Origin: Acidimicrobiia bacterium
GTDB lineage: Bacteria > Actinomycetota > Acidimicrobiia > IMCC26256 > JAOSJM01
Reading direction: 5' to 3'
DNA length: 64,000 bases
Assembly: GCA_027494165.1 (NCBI GenBank)
Contig: JAOSJM010000005.1
Location: 992,001-1,056,000, forward strand
Within the stretch, counting starts at the first letter, position 1, and every line of letters begins with the position of its first letter. The notes below the pieces were generated by a model, which saw only the letters and a list, made by a program, of their open reading frames with translations, did not search any database and was not told the DNA's origin. Below, one piece after another: positions 8,760 through 17,595 of this stretch. A program made the position numbers and the translations under genes.

Positions 8760-8782
8760 GCGGGCGGGCGCCGCGTCCCGGC

Positions 8783-9073
8783 TCAGGCCGAGGCGGCGCG
8801 CCGGGCGAGGGCCCGCTGGCGACGGAGCCGCCGCCGCTCGCGCTCGGACAGCCCACCCCAGATCCCGAACTTCTCGGCGTGGCTCAGCGCGTACTCGAGG
8901 CAGTCGTGGCGCACCTCGCAGCCGCGGCACACCGCCTTCGCCTCGCGCGTCGAAGCCCCCCGTTCGGGGAAGAACAGGTCCGGATCGACGCCGAGGCAGT
9001 TCGCGCGCTCCTGCCACCGCCGTGGTCCGGTCCCGGCCATGTTCTCAGCCATGTTGTCGACGAGGTACTGCAT
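8783..9073 (-). CDS. WhiB-family iron-sulfur regulator (second copy)
   Basis: A 96-aa WhiB protein with four cluster cysteines at residues 26, 49, 52 and 58, the GIWGG turn and a strongly basic C-terminus (SERERRRLRRQRALARR). ATG 9073 is chosen for normal family length, with a G-rich stretch 7-12 nt upstream. The frame is open further upstream but that part is not WhiB-like. Its upstream region carries a perfect 14-bp tandem duplication. It is convergent with the formimidoyltransferase gene. Confidence 0.92.
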   Translation of the reverse strand: MQYLVDNMAENMAGTGPRRWQERANCLGVDPDLFFPERGASTREAKAVCRGCEVRHDCLEYALSHAEKFGIWGGLSERERRRLRRQRALARRAASA

Positions 9074-9092
9074 CGAGCGCCCCCCGTGAACA

Positions 9093-9120
9093 GACGCCGA
9101 TGGAATGACGCCGATGGAAT
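9093..9120. repeat. Perfect 14-bp tandem duplication upstream of whiB
   Basis: GACGCCGATGGAAT occurs twice head to tail, beginning 20 bp upstream of the whiB ATG at 9073. Its position in a regulator leader makes it a candidate binding site or slippage product. Confidence 0.7.
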
Positions 9121-9277
9121 TACAACAGTGGTATCTTGCTCCCTGCCGGACGATCGCGCAAGGGGGTCTTTCGCGCGTGGCCGGTTCCCGGCTCCGGTGC
9201 CGTGTCGCCACCACCCGTCACGGGTCCGCGCGAGCCGCCCTCGCCGTCCTGGCGGGCCACCGGTCGACGGTGCCGCC

Positions 9278-9283
9278 TACGAT
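9278..9283 (+). promoter_or_regulatory. -10 box, leaderless start of macrodomain gene
   Basis: TACGAT lies 8 nt before the GTG at 9292. Confidence 0.5.
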
Positions 9284-9291
9284 CCCGGTCG

Positions 9292-9843
9292 GTGTCAGCT
9301 CGCCTCGAGGTCGTCCAGGGGGACATCACCCGGGAGCGGGTCGACGCGATCGTGAACGCCGCCAACGAGCGGCTCGCGCGGGGCGGTGGCGTCTGCGGCG
9401 CCATCCACGCGGCCGGCGGGCCCGAGATCGCGCGGGAGTGCGCCACGATCGGCCACTGCCCGACCGGGTCCGCCGTCGCCACCACCGCCGGAGACCTGCC
9501 GGCCCGCTTCGTCATCCACGCCGTCGGTCCGGTGTGGCGGGGCGGGCGGTCCGGCGAGGCCGACCTCCTGGCGGCCTGCTACCGGCGTGCCCTCGAGGTC
9601 GCCGACGAGGTCGGCGCGCGCTCGGTAGCCATCCCCGCCATCTCGACCGGGATCTTCGGCTACCCGCTCGAGGAGGCGACGGCGATCGCGGTCGGAACCG
9701 TCCGGCGGGCGGAGACCGCGGTCACCGTCGTGCGCTTCGTCTGCTTCGACGACGCCACGGCCGCGGCCTATCGACGGGCGCTCGACCGCCCGGCTACAGG
9801 TGGGCGTGGCGGTCCGGACCCCGGGCCAGCGTCGCCCGGATGA
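9292..9843 (+). CDS. Macrodomain protein, probable O-acetyl-ADP-ribose deacetylase
   Basis: A 183-aa macrodomain of the MacroD/YmdB type. The N-terminal LEVVQGDITRERVDAIVNAANERL and following GGGVCGAIHAAGG form the ADP-ribose binding and catalytic loop; IPAISTGIFGYPLEEA is the second phosphate-binding loop. Likely role: hydrolysis of O-acetyl-ADP-ribose or removal of mono-ADP-ribose from proteins. GTG 9292 is preferred because the macrodomain starts there and a TACGAT box sits 8 nt upstream. The C-terminal Gly/Pro tail overlaps the convergent response-regulator gene by 50 bp, so the true end may be earlier. Confidence 0.87.
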   Translation: MSARLEVVQGDITRERVDAIVNAANERLARGGGVCGAIHAAGGPEIARECATIGHCPTGSAVATTAGDLPARFVIHAVGPVWRGGRSGEADLLAACYRRALEVADEVGARSVAIPAISTGIFGYPLEEATAIAVGTVRRAETAVTVVRFVCFDDATAAAYRRALDRPATGGRGGPDPGPASPG

Positions 9844-10186
9844 TCGCGACGAGGTCGTCGGGCTCGAACGGCTTCGTGACGTAGTGGTCCGCGCCCAGCT
9901 CCTCCGCCCGGGCGATGTCGACCGGGCTCGACTTGGCGGAGCAGACGATCACCCGGGGCCGGCGGGACCGGCCCGCCAGCTCGGCGAGGACGAACCAGCC
10001 GTCGAGCACCGGCATCATGATGTCGAGCAGGACGACGTCGGGCTGCTCGTCGTCGATCCGGCGCAACGCCGTCTCGCCGTCGGCCGCCAACGCCGGCTCG
10101 AACCCCTCCGACTCCAGGATCAGCCGCATCGTGAGGAGCACGTCCGGCTCGTCGTCCACGATCAGCACCCGCCGTCTACCGGACAA
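9794..10186 (-). CDS. Single-domain response regulator
   Basis: A 130-aa CheY-like receiver with no output domain. It has the acidic pair in VLIVDDEPDV, the phosphoacceptor Asp in DVVLLDIMMPVLDGW, Ser in IVCSAKSS and Lys in YVTKPFEPDDL. A TTG start at 10186 is chosen: GAGGAGG lies 6 nt upstream, and the start falls inside the last codons of the histidine kinase gene, an 11-bp overlap that couples them. It probably receives phosphate from that kinase and acts by protein contact. Confidence 0.88.
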   Translation of the reverse strand: MSGRRRVLIVDDEPDVLLTMRLILESEGFEPALAADGETALRRIDDEQPDVVLLDIMMPVLDGWFVLAELAGRSRRPRVIVCSAKSSPVDIARAEELGADHYVTKPFEPDDLVAIIRATLARGPDRHAHL

Positions 10187-11709
10187 GGGCGACCTCCTCC
10201 TCTTCGGTCGCGCGCGCGCGCAGCGCGACCCGGAACGCGGCTCCACCCCCTGGGGCGTCCTCGACCCAGACCCGCCCCCCGAGGGCGTCGACGAGCCCCC
10301 GCACGATCGGCAGACCGAGCCCCAGCCCGGGCTGGTTCTTGGTCCGCTCGGCCCTGAAGAAGCGCTCGAAGATCTGCTGACGCTCGGATGCCGGGACCCC
10401 CGGGCCCGAGTCGACGACCGAGAGGACGACCTGGTCCCCGCTCTGCTCGAGCGACACCCGGATCGGTGCCTCCCCGTACTTGTGGGCGTTCTCGATCAGG
10501 TTCCCGACGATGCGTCGCAGCGCCTCGGGATCGGCTCGCACCTCGCAGCGGTCCGGCGCGCGCACCGTGACCGGGCGGCCGGCCACCTGCGAGTCGAGGG
10601 CGACGAGGCGGACCAGGGCGGCGAGGTCGAGGCGTCGCAGCAGGGGTACCTTGCTCTCGCGCTCGATGCGCGCGGAGGTCAGCATCTCCTCGACCATCAT
10701 CGAGAGCCGGTGGGCCTGCCGCTCGATCACGTCGAGCAGCTCGTCGCGCTGGGCCTGGTCGCCACAGCGGCGCGACGCGGTGACCGCGCCCCGGATCGAG
10801 GTGAGGGGTGTCCGGAGCTCGTGGCTCACCGAGGCCACGAACTGGGTCTTCATGCGGTCGAGCTCGAGGAGGTTGGCCACGTGCTGGCGCTCGGCCTCGA
10901 AGAGCCGGGCGTTCGTGATCGCGGCCGCGACCGGCTCGGCGAAGAGCGAGAGCAGATGGAGGTCGTACTCGTCGAAGTCCCGCCCGGGCGCGGCGTTGAC
11001 GTTGAGCACTCCCAGGAGCTCCCCCGGTTGACGAGGGGGACGACCATCGCGCTGTGGACCGGCCGGTGCCGTGGCTGGTGCCCGGGGAAGCGGCGCGAGT
11101 CGGCCTCTCCCGACAGGACGAGGGGCTCCCGGGTCCGGGCGACGCGGCCGGCGATCGACTCCCCGAGGCGCACGCGGGCGCCGAGGGCCAGGTCGCTCCC
11201 CCGCGTGGCCACCACGCGCAGCTCCTCCCCCTCGAGGAGCATGATCGAGCCCTCGGCCCCCTCCAGCATGTCCAGGGCGCGAGCCAGGATCACGTCCAGC
11301 ACCTCGCCCAGGTCCAGCACCGAGTTCACGGCCCGGGACGCCTCGGCCAGGGACTGGAGCTGCTGGATCCGGTTCGAGAGCGCCGAGTTGAGCACCCGCT
11401 CGTCGAAGAGGAGACGGCTGAGCCGGTGGAGGTGGATCTCCTTCTCGACCACGTAGGCGCAGAACCCGACGGCGAGGCCGACCAACGAGTAGCGGACCGT
11501 CGTGGGACTCACCGAGCCCGTGTCGATCTCGACCGCCGACGCGGCCACGAGCGCCACCGCGAGGATGAGCAGCACGAGCAGCGCGACGCCCCAGAGCTGC
11601 AGGCGGCGGCGCTCCACGGCTTCGAGCGACGGCCGCTGGTAGTCGCGCAGGCCCGCGATGCGCGCTCGCGCCTGATGCGGTCGCGGATCCCCGTGTCGGT
11701 CGTTCCCAT
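10176..11709 (-). CDS. Membrane GAF-domain sensor histidine kinase (frameshifted)
   Basis: Sensor kinase of about 511 aa when repaired. Two transmembrane helices lie near residues 43-63 and 75-95, then a GAF domain (VNSVLDLGEVLDVILARALDML to ITNARLF), a HisKA domain with His about residue 297 (VSHELRTPLTSIRG), and an ATPase domain (NLIENAHKYGEA, VVDSGPGVPASE, GLGLGLPIVRGLVDALGG). One lost base in the C run near 11025 splits the GAF domain; repair gives RGELLGVLNVNAA. A second shift near 11665 affects only the cytoplasmic N-terminus, so a GTG start at 11617 is an alternative. The response-regulator gene follows with an overlap. Confidence 0.87.
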
Positions 11710-11786
11710 CGGTTCCCTTCCCTCGGGAAGTATCGGGAGCGCGGTGCCCCCGCTTGAGGAGTCCCGGTGGAGGGGCGTCCGGCCCG

Positions 11787-13781
11787 TCAGCCGGCGCGGC
11801 GACGGCGGCGGTGCTCGAGGAAGTCGACGAGGACGTAGTCGCCGAGCGTGTCCGGCGTGGTGAAGAAGGCCCGGCCGCCGTTGAGGCGCATCATCCGCTC
11901 GACGAAGGTCCGCAGGTAGTAGCTCTCGTCGAGCATGAACGTGTTGATGCGGATCCCCTCACGGGTGCAGCGGGCCACCTCCTTGAGGGTCTCCTCGATG
12001 GTCACCGGCGACGGGGGGTACTGGAAGTAGGCCTCGCCGCCCTCGATGTGGGCGGTGGGCTCCCCGTCGGTGACCATGATGACCTGCTTCGTACCCCGGC
12101 GGCGGGCGAGCTGCTTGCGGGCCAGCAGCAGCGCGTGCTGCATGTTCGTGCCCCACTCGAAGTCCCAGGACATCTCGGGAAGTCGCTGCGGTGACACCTC
12201 CCTGGCGACCCGCCCGAAGCTCACGAGCCCGAAGTGGTCGCGCGGGAACCTCGTGGTGATCAGCGCGTGGAGCGCCATCGCCACCTTCTTCGCCGCGAGG
12301 AAGTTGTCGCGCATGGGCATCGACAGCGAGACGTCGAGCAGCAGCACGGTGGACGACTCGGTCAGGGCCTCGGTCCGCTCCACCTCGAAGTCGTCGGGGG
12401 TGAGACGCACGGGCGTCCCCGCGCCCTGGCGCCGCAGGGCGTTGCGCACCGTCTGCTCGACGTTGAGCAGGAACGGGTCGCCGAACTCGTAGGGCTTGTG
12501 CTCGTGGGCGGGCTCGTGGCCCGGCCCGGCCCGCTCGACCTCGTGGCGGCCCGCCCGGTCCTGCTCCAGCTTGCGGAACAGGTCGCCGAGCGCCCGCTGG
12601 CCGATGGCCCGGATCCCCCGGGGCGTCAGCTCGAGCCGGCCCTCGCGCTGCTCGATGAGACCGGCCTCCTCGAGCGTCCGGGCCAGCTCGGCCAGCCGTT
12701 CCAGCGACCGGGCGGCGTCGTCGCCGAGCAGGTCACGGGCCCGGTCGAGGTCGACCTCGGCCAGCTCACCGGGCTGGGTGGCCGACCGGAGCAGGTTCTC
12801 CAGCTCGTCGAGGTCGCCCAGGGTCTCGAGCAACCCCGACATCTGCGAGAGCTGGAGCGGGTCGTCGCCCGAGAACCCCATGCGCTGCTCCCACGGCAGG
12901 CCCGGAAAGGCCTGCTGGAGGTTCCGGGCCAGCTCGTCGACCTGCCAGCGGAGATCGAGGTCCTCGAGCAGGGCCTGGGCCAGGCCCTGGAGCTGGGCCC
13001 GCTGCTCCGGGGTCATCGAGCTCAGCAGCGACTGCATCTGGGCCATCGAGCGGGCCATCTGCTCGAGCAGCTCGTCGAGGCTCTGCGGGTTCCCGGGGAA
13101 GAAGTCGCCGTAGCGATCCATGAAGCCCTCGAAGTCGGGCTCCTCGCCGCGCTCGCGCTGCTCGAGCATCCGGTTGAGCTCGGCGAGCATGTCCTTCATC
13201 CGCGCCATCCGCTCGGGCGACACGTCCTGCATGCCCGCGGCGAGCTGGTTGAACGTGCTCTGGAGGAGCTGCCGGCGCAGCTCGTCCATCAGCTCCTCGA
13301 AGCGCCGCCGGGCGTCGTCGTCCATGAAGTCGTACTGCGACAGGGCCTGCACGCGACCGGCCAGGTCCGGAGGCAGCTCGTCGAGCTGCTGGTGGCGCTG
13401 CGAGGCCAGGTCCTCGAGGATCTCCTGGCGGCGGCGGTCGCCGGAGCGGCGGGCGTCGTCGAGGCGCCGGTCGATCCCGGTCCGCTCCTGCTCGACGACC
13501 TCGTCGAGCTGGCGCGCGACGTCCTCGTAGACGCCACCGAGGTCGTGCCGTTCGAGCAGGTCACGCCGGCGTTGGCGGAGCCGCTCGACCATCTCCCGCA
13601 GTCCCGTGAGCTCCTGGCCCTGGCGGTCACGGAAGCCCTGCTGGAGCAGGCGGCGGAGGGCCGCGTGGAGGTCGCCGTGGTAGAGGAGGTCGTCGGTGAT
13701 CTCCGACAGGAGGCCCTCGGCGTCGACGTCGAAGCCGACCTGCGTGCCGTCCCAGCGGGAGTACCGGAAGCCCCGGGCCAT
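11787..13781 (-). CDS. VWA-domain protein, partner of MoxR-type AAA ATPase
   Basis: A 664-aa protein with a long helical charged N-terminal and middle part rich in Glu, Arg, Gln and Leu, and a C-terminal von Willebrand A domain. The metal-ion site is complete: DVSLS, GTNMQHAL and VTDGEPT. The combination resembles the mycobacterial pair Rv0958/Rv0959, in which a magnesium-chelatase-like ATPase works with a VWA protein. The likely ATPase partner is encoded at 17596-18996 on the same strand, separated by unrelated genes. The ATG is supported by a TACGAT box 6 nt upstream. Substrate is unknown. Confidence 0.85.
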   Translation of the reverse strand: MARGFRYSRWDGTQVGFDVDAEGLLSEITDDLLYHGDLHAALRRLLQQGFRDRQGQELTGLREMVERLRQRRRDLLERHDLGGVYEDVARQLDEVVEQERTGIDRRLDDARRSGDRRRQEILEDLASQRHQQLDELPPDLAGRVQALSQYDFMDDDARRRFEELMDELRRQLLQSTFNQLAAGMQDVSPERMARMKDMLAELNRMLEQRERGEEPDFEGFMDRYGDFFPGNPQSLDELLEQMARSMAQMQSLLSSMTPEQRAQLQGLAQALLEDLDLRWQVDELARNLQQAFPGLPWEQRMGFSGDDPLQLSQMSGLLETLGDLDELENLLRSATQPGELAEVDLDRARDLLGDDAARSLERLAELARTLEEAGLIEQREGRLELTPRGIRAIGQRALGDLFRKLEQDRAGRHEVERAGPGHEPAHEHKPYEFGDPFLLNVEQTVRNALRRQGAGTPVRLTPDDFEVERTEALTESSTVLLLDVSLSMPMRDNFLAAKKVAMALHALITTRFPRDHFGLVSFGRVAREVSPQRLPEMSWDFEWGTNMQHALLLARKQLARRRGTKQVIMVTDGEPTAHIEGGEAYFQYPPSPVTIEETLKEVARCTREGIRINTFMLDESYYLRTFVERMMRLNGGRAFFTTPDTLGDYVLVDFLEHRRRRRAG

Positions 13782-13787
13782 CGCCCG

Positions 13788-13793
13788 ATCGTA
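13788..13793 (-). promoter_or_regulatory. -10 box, leaderless start of VWA gene
   Basis: TACGAT on the minus strand ends 6 nt before the ATG at 13781. Confidence 0.5.
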
Positions 13794-13828
13794 ACGGCGC
13801 CCGCCTCCTCCCGCGAGGGCGGGAAGGG

Positions 13829-14412
13829 TCAGGCGGCCGGGGGGGACCCGCCCGCCGGGGGCTCCTCGAGGACGTACACCAGCACGTCGGCCAGCCGCTC
13901 GCGGATCGCGCACTGCCGCCGCTCGTCGCCGTCCTCCCGGAACCCGGCGGCCGCGGCGACCCCGCGCGACGCGAGGTTCTCGGGTTCGATGAGGAGCTCG
14001 ACGCGACGCACGGCGAGGGCCCCGGACGCCCACGCGGCGGCCAGGCGCAGGGCCCGGGTGGCGAACCCGCGTCGCCGCGCCGACGACGCGGTCCAGTACC
14101 CCGCCTGCGCAACGCCGGTCGGGGGGTCGGTGACGTGGACCCCGACCGAGCCGACCACGTCGCCGTTCCGCGCGTCGAGGACCGCGAACGACGCCGACGG
14201 GTGCGCGTGGCCGGGCCAGGCCTCGCCGGCCAGGAAGGCGAGCGCGTCGTCGTGCGTGTAGGGACGGGCACCGGGATGCGCGCCGCGATGGTGGGGTCAC
14301 CGCAGAGGCGGACGAGGGTCGCGGCGTCGTCCCCCGTCCACGGGCGCAGCACCACGACCCCGTCCGAGAGACGGGGGGCGCCCCTCGACACCGGCGCCGG
14401 TTCGCGCTCCAT
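13829..14412 (-). CDS. GNAT-family N-acetyltransferase (frameshifted)
   Basis: About 194 aa when repaired, of the RimJ/RimL-like GNAT type. The N-terminus has LSDGVVVLRPWTGDDA; the core shows VGSVGVHV, the acetyl-CoA loop ASSARRRGFATRALRLAAAWA, and VELLIEPENLASRGVAAAAGFRE. One lost base near 14268 breaks the frame and repair reads PVPYTHDDALAFL. A TAGCAT box 7 nt before the ATG supports the start. The acetylated substrate cannot be told. Confidence 0.82.
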
Positions 14413-14419
14413 CCCCCCG

Positions 14420-14425
14420 ATGCTA
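14420..14425 (-). promoter_or_regulatory. -10 box, leaderless start of acetyltransferase gene
   Basis: TAGCAT on the minus strand ends 7 nt before the ATG at 14412. Confidence 0.5.
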
Positions 14426-14502
14426 CGTGAGCGGTGGCGAGGCGGCCCTGGTGCGCGCCGGGCGATGCACGGGGCGGATGCCTGCCGTGAGACCATCCCG
14501 GG

Positions 14503-14862
14503 ATGCCTCGCCCCCCCGCTGCGACGGCGCTCGCCCTCGGCGCGATCCTGTCCCTCGGCGCCTGCTCCTCGGGCGGAGACGACGCGCCCCGGGCCCCCGA
14601 GGCCTTCTGCGAGGCCGCGCGGGAGCTGGACGAACAGCTGCCCGAGGCCGACCTCGACGAGCAGATCCGCCTGGTCGAGGCGCTGGTCGAGGTCTCGCCG
14701 GAGGAGATCCGGCCCGACGCCGAGGTGTTCCTCGACGCCCTCCGACGCGTCGGGACGGACCCGGCGGTGCGGGACGACCCCGACGTGAAGGCCTCGGTCG
14801 ACGCCGTGAACCGCTACGCCGCCCAGGGCTGCGGCTTCTACGAGCGCCGGTCGCCGTTCTGA
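14503..14862 (+). CDS. Small predicted lipoprotein
   Basis: A 119-aa exported protein. The signal peptide ends in a good lipobox (ILSLGAC), so Cys21 should be lipid-modified and the protein anchored on the outer face of the membrane. The mature part is acidic and helical (EAFCEAARELDEQLPEADLDEQIRLVEALVEVSPEEI) with two further cysteines, one near each end, that may pair. Function unrecognised. Downstream, before the convergent surface-protein gene, lies a tandem palindromic repeat array. Confidence 0.75.
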   Translation: MPRPPAATALALGAILSLGACSSGGDDAPRAPEAFCEAARELDEQLPEADLDEQIRLVEALVEVSPEEIRPDAEVFLDALRRVGTDPAVRDDPDVKASVDAVNRYAAQGCGFYERRSPF

Positions 14863-14921
14863 CCTCCGTGGTCTCGAGCGGCCGGCGGGGAGGAGCGGGC
14901 GCGTCGGCGGGGAGGAGGGGC

Positions 14922-15172
14922 CGGGTCGGCGCGGAAACGGGGCCGTGGACCCCGAGGCCGCACCAACCCGGCAGGACGAATGGGCCGGGTCGGGCGGAAA
15001 CGGGCCGTGGACCCGAGGCGCACCAACCCGGCAGGACGAATGGGCCGGGTCGGGCGGTAACCGGGCCGTGGACCCCGAAGCCGCGCCAACCCGGCAGGAC
15101 GAATGGGCCGGGTCGGCGCGGAAACGGGGCCGTGGACCCCGAAACCGCACCAACCCGGCGAGAAGGAGAACC
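14922..15172. repeat. Family A palindromic tandem repeats, four copies
   Basis: Four head-to-tail copies of about 60-64 bp begin at 14922, 14986, 15046 and 15109. Each holds an outer inverted repeat (CGGGTCGG near the left, CCAACCCG near the right) and an inner CGGGG-CCGTGGA-CCCCG hairpin. Copy 2 is shortened by scattered base losses. The array fills the junction between the convergent lipoprotein and surface-protein genes, and the same core recurs at 32875-33210. Bidirectional transcription termination is a plausible role. No open frame here looks coding. Confidence 0.85.
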
Positions 15173-15233
15173 CGTGGACGCGCCACGGCCGCCCCGGGGG
15201 CGGCCGTGGCGGTACCGGGCCGGAAGCGTGCGC

Positions 15234-17336
15234 TCAGCGACCCATGCCGACGATCGGTTGGTTGAGCGTGATGGCGCCGGTCGAGCCGAGGAAGGGCACG
15301 TCGCCGAAGCCGAAGATGCCCCCGTCGGACGCCACCAGCCAGTAGCCCCGGCCGCTGAGCGCCGAGCTCATGCCGACGATCGGCTGGTTCAGCACGATCG
15401 CGCCGGTGGAGCCGAAGAACCCCGCCGCGCCGAAGCTGAAGATCCCGCCGTCCCGTGCGACGAGCCAGTAACCCCGCCCGCTCGGCGTCGAGGCCATCCC
15501 CACGATCGGCTGGTTCAGCACGATCGCGCCGGTGGAGCCGTAGAACCCGGCGTCACCGAAGGCGAAGATCCCCCCGTCGGAGGCCACCAGCCAGTAGCCC
15601 TGCCCCGAGGGGGACGAGGCCATCCCCACGATCGGCTGGTTCAGCACGATCGCCCCCGTCGACCCGAAGAACGCCGCGTCGCCGAAGCTGAAGATCCCCC
15701 GTCCCGGGCCACCAGCCAGTAGCCCCGGCCACTCGGCGTCGAGGCCATCCCCACGATCGGCTGGTTCAGCGCGATCGCCCCGGTCGACCCGAAGAACGCC
15801 GCGTCGCCGAAGCTGAAGATCCCCCGTCGGACGCCACCAGCCAGTAGCCCCGGCCACTCGGCGTCGAGGCCATCCCCACGATCGGCTGGTTCAGCGTGAT
15901 CGCCCCGGTGGACCCGAAGAACTGGGCCTCGCCGAAGCTGAAGATCCCCCGTCCCGGGCCACCATGCGGTAGCCGTCGGCGCCGGGGAACGCTGACAGGC
16001 TGTTCAGGCCGATCGAGGCGGTCGAGAGGGCGACGTCGTCCGCGGCGGAGTAGGTGGCCGGGCTGAGCACCCCGCGCACCAGCCCGAGCGTGGTGGTGGC
16101 CCCCTGGTCGAGCGCCACGGCCACGTCGTTGGTGGGAAGCGCCGCGAGTCCCTGGACCGTGGCGGCCCCGAAGTCCACCGGGGCGTCCTTGGCGACCAGC
16201 GCCGTCGTCGACGTCGCGCTGCGCAGGCCCGTGTACACGAAGGCGCGGTCGCCGTCGGAGACGACCACGTGGTCGCCGTCGGGCATCACCGTGATCGACG
16301 ATCCGGCCCCTCCACCCGGCAGCGGGGTGGAGACCCCCAGCACGGGGGCCGCCGGGTTGTCGAGGAAGAGCACGGCGAACCCGTCGGTCGTCACCACCAC
16401 GACCCGGGTCGGGTCGGTCGGCGAGAAGGCCATGCCACCGTTCCCGTCGTCCCCGGAGCGCAGGCGGACGTCGGTGAGGACGGTGCCGGCCGTCGGCGCC
16501 TTGCCGAGCCCCGTGTAGACCTGCACGGCCACCGTCGAGCTGTCCTGGGTCGAGCCGTGGCCGACGCCGAGGAAGCTGCCGTCTGCGAGCGGCGCCGGGC
16601 TGATCACCACACCGTCGGTGAGGGTCATGTTCGCCGACGCGGAGCGCAGGAAGCCGGGCGGGTGGGGTTGGCCGTCCTCGCGGGTTCCGGCCGACTGGAC
16701 GCTCGTGTCGACCGCGTACGTGCCGTCGGCGTTGCGCTTCAGGACCACGACCCCTCGGCTGTCGATGGCGACGAGCCCCACCTGGCCGTCGCCCGAGAGG
16801 GCGACCCCGGAGCCGAAGACGTCGAAGGTCGGCCCGCCCTCGGCGATGAAGGCCGAGATGTCGATGGGCGTTCCGGGGGTGGCCGACGTCGTGCCGGGGT
16901 CGCGGATGACCTCGACGGTCCGGTCGGCGTCGCAGCGCCCCACGACCAGGGCGCTCTGGCCGTCGGGGGCCACGGCCGAGCCGTGCAGCCCGCAGCTGGC
17001 CTTGAGGTCGGTGAGGGTCGCGGTGCGCGCCGCCGGCGGGCGGGTCACCTTCGTGACCACGTCGACCGTCCCGTTCGCGGCCCCGGTGTTGGACGGGACG
17101 ACGACGAGGCCCGGGACGCCGGCGGGCAGCAGGCTCGCCCTGACGTCACCCGAGCTGCCGGGCGCCTCCGGTGCCGAGACCTCCGACGGAGCCGCCACGG
17201 GCCCGCCGCCGGCGTCCCCGACGCCGTTCCCCGGCTGTGGATCGGTGCCGGCCCCGGCTGCACCCATCGAGGCCACCAGGGCGAGGCAGGACACGACCGC
17301 AAGGACGAGGTGACGCGGACGGACGGCACGCACCAT
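15234..17336 (-). CDS. Secreted surface protein with C-terminal GYWLV/DGG repeats (three frameshifts)
   Basis: About 701 aa when repaired. A signal peptide ([20 protein letters not shown]) leads into a low-complexity linker and a region of beta-propeller character up to about residue 460, with recurring [13 protein letters not shown] and [16 protein letters not shown] segments. It ends with six 42-residue repeats built on [17 protein letters not shown] and [21 protein letters not shown]. Three repeats are put out of frame by five-C runs at 15696-15700, 15821-15825 and 15946-15950, where the intact sister repeat at 15570-15575 has six. The repeat type is frequent in Acidimicrobiia exported proteins; it also ends the subtilase at 30891. 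Role probably adhesion or cell-wall association. Confidence 0.8.
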
Positions 17337-17450
17337 CGAGGACCCCCGAGCTGAGCCCCACCCCCCGGCGAGGCCGTCTCACGCAGTGTGACAGGAGCGG
17401 TGTGGTTTGGGAAGGCGGCTCCCGTGCGGTGGCGGCCCGAGCACGCCAGG

Positions 17451-17566
17451 TCACCGACCCGGGTGCCGTCACCCCCGCCCAGCGACGGTGGAGACACCCG
17501 AGAGCCCGCCATCACCGACCCGGGTGCCGTCACCCCCGCCCAGCGACGGTTGAGACACCCGAGAGC
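17451..17566 (-). repeat. Family B palindromic repeats, two copies
   Basis: Two copies at a 61-bp period (17451 and 17512) of a palindromic element with outer arms CGGGTG/CACCCG and inner arms CCGTC/GACGG. They lie just downstream of the AAA ATPase gene and, read on the minus strand, have the same orientation as that gene. Related copies occur at 40207-40436 and 60019-60064. The rest of the 259-bp gap to the surface-protein start shows nothing recognisable. Confidence 0.8.
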
Positions 17567-17595
17567 GCCCGATCGGCCGGCGCCGGAGTCTCGCC

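Noticed and set aside
14922..15172. Open frames through the family A repeats that could look like a repeat protein
   Set aside because: They exist only because the repeat lengths happen to lack stops in GC-rich DNA; copies of 60, 63 and 64 bp would not keep one frame, and no ribosome-binding site or family match is seen.
17337..17450. CRP-like site near TCACGCAGTGTGA upstream of the surface-protein gene
   Set aside because: The half sites are in the opposite arrangement to the CRP consensus and only four to five bases match.
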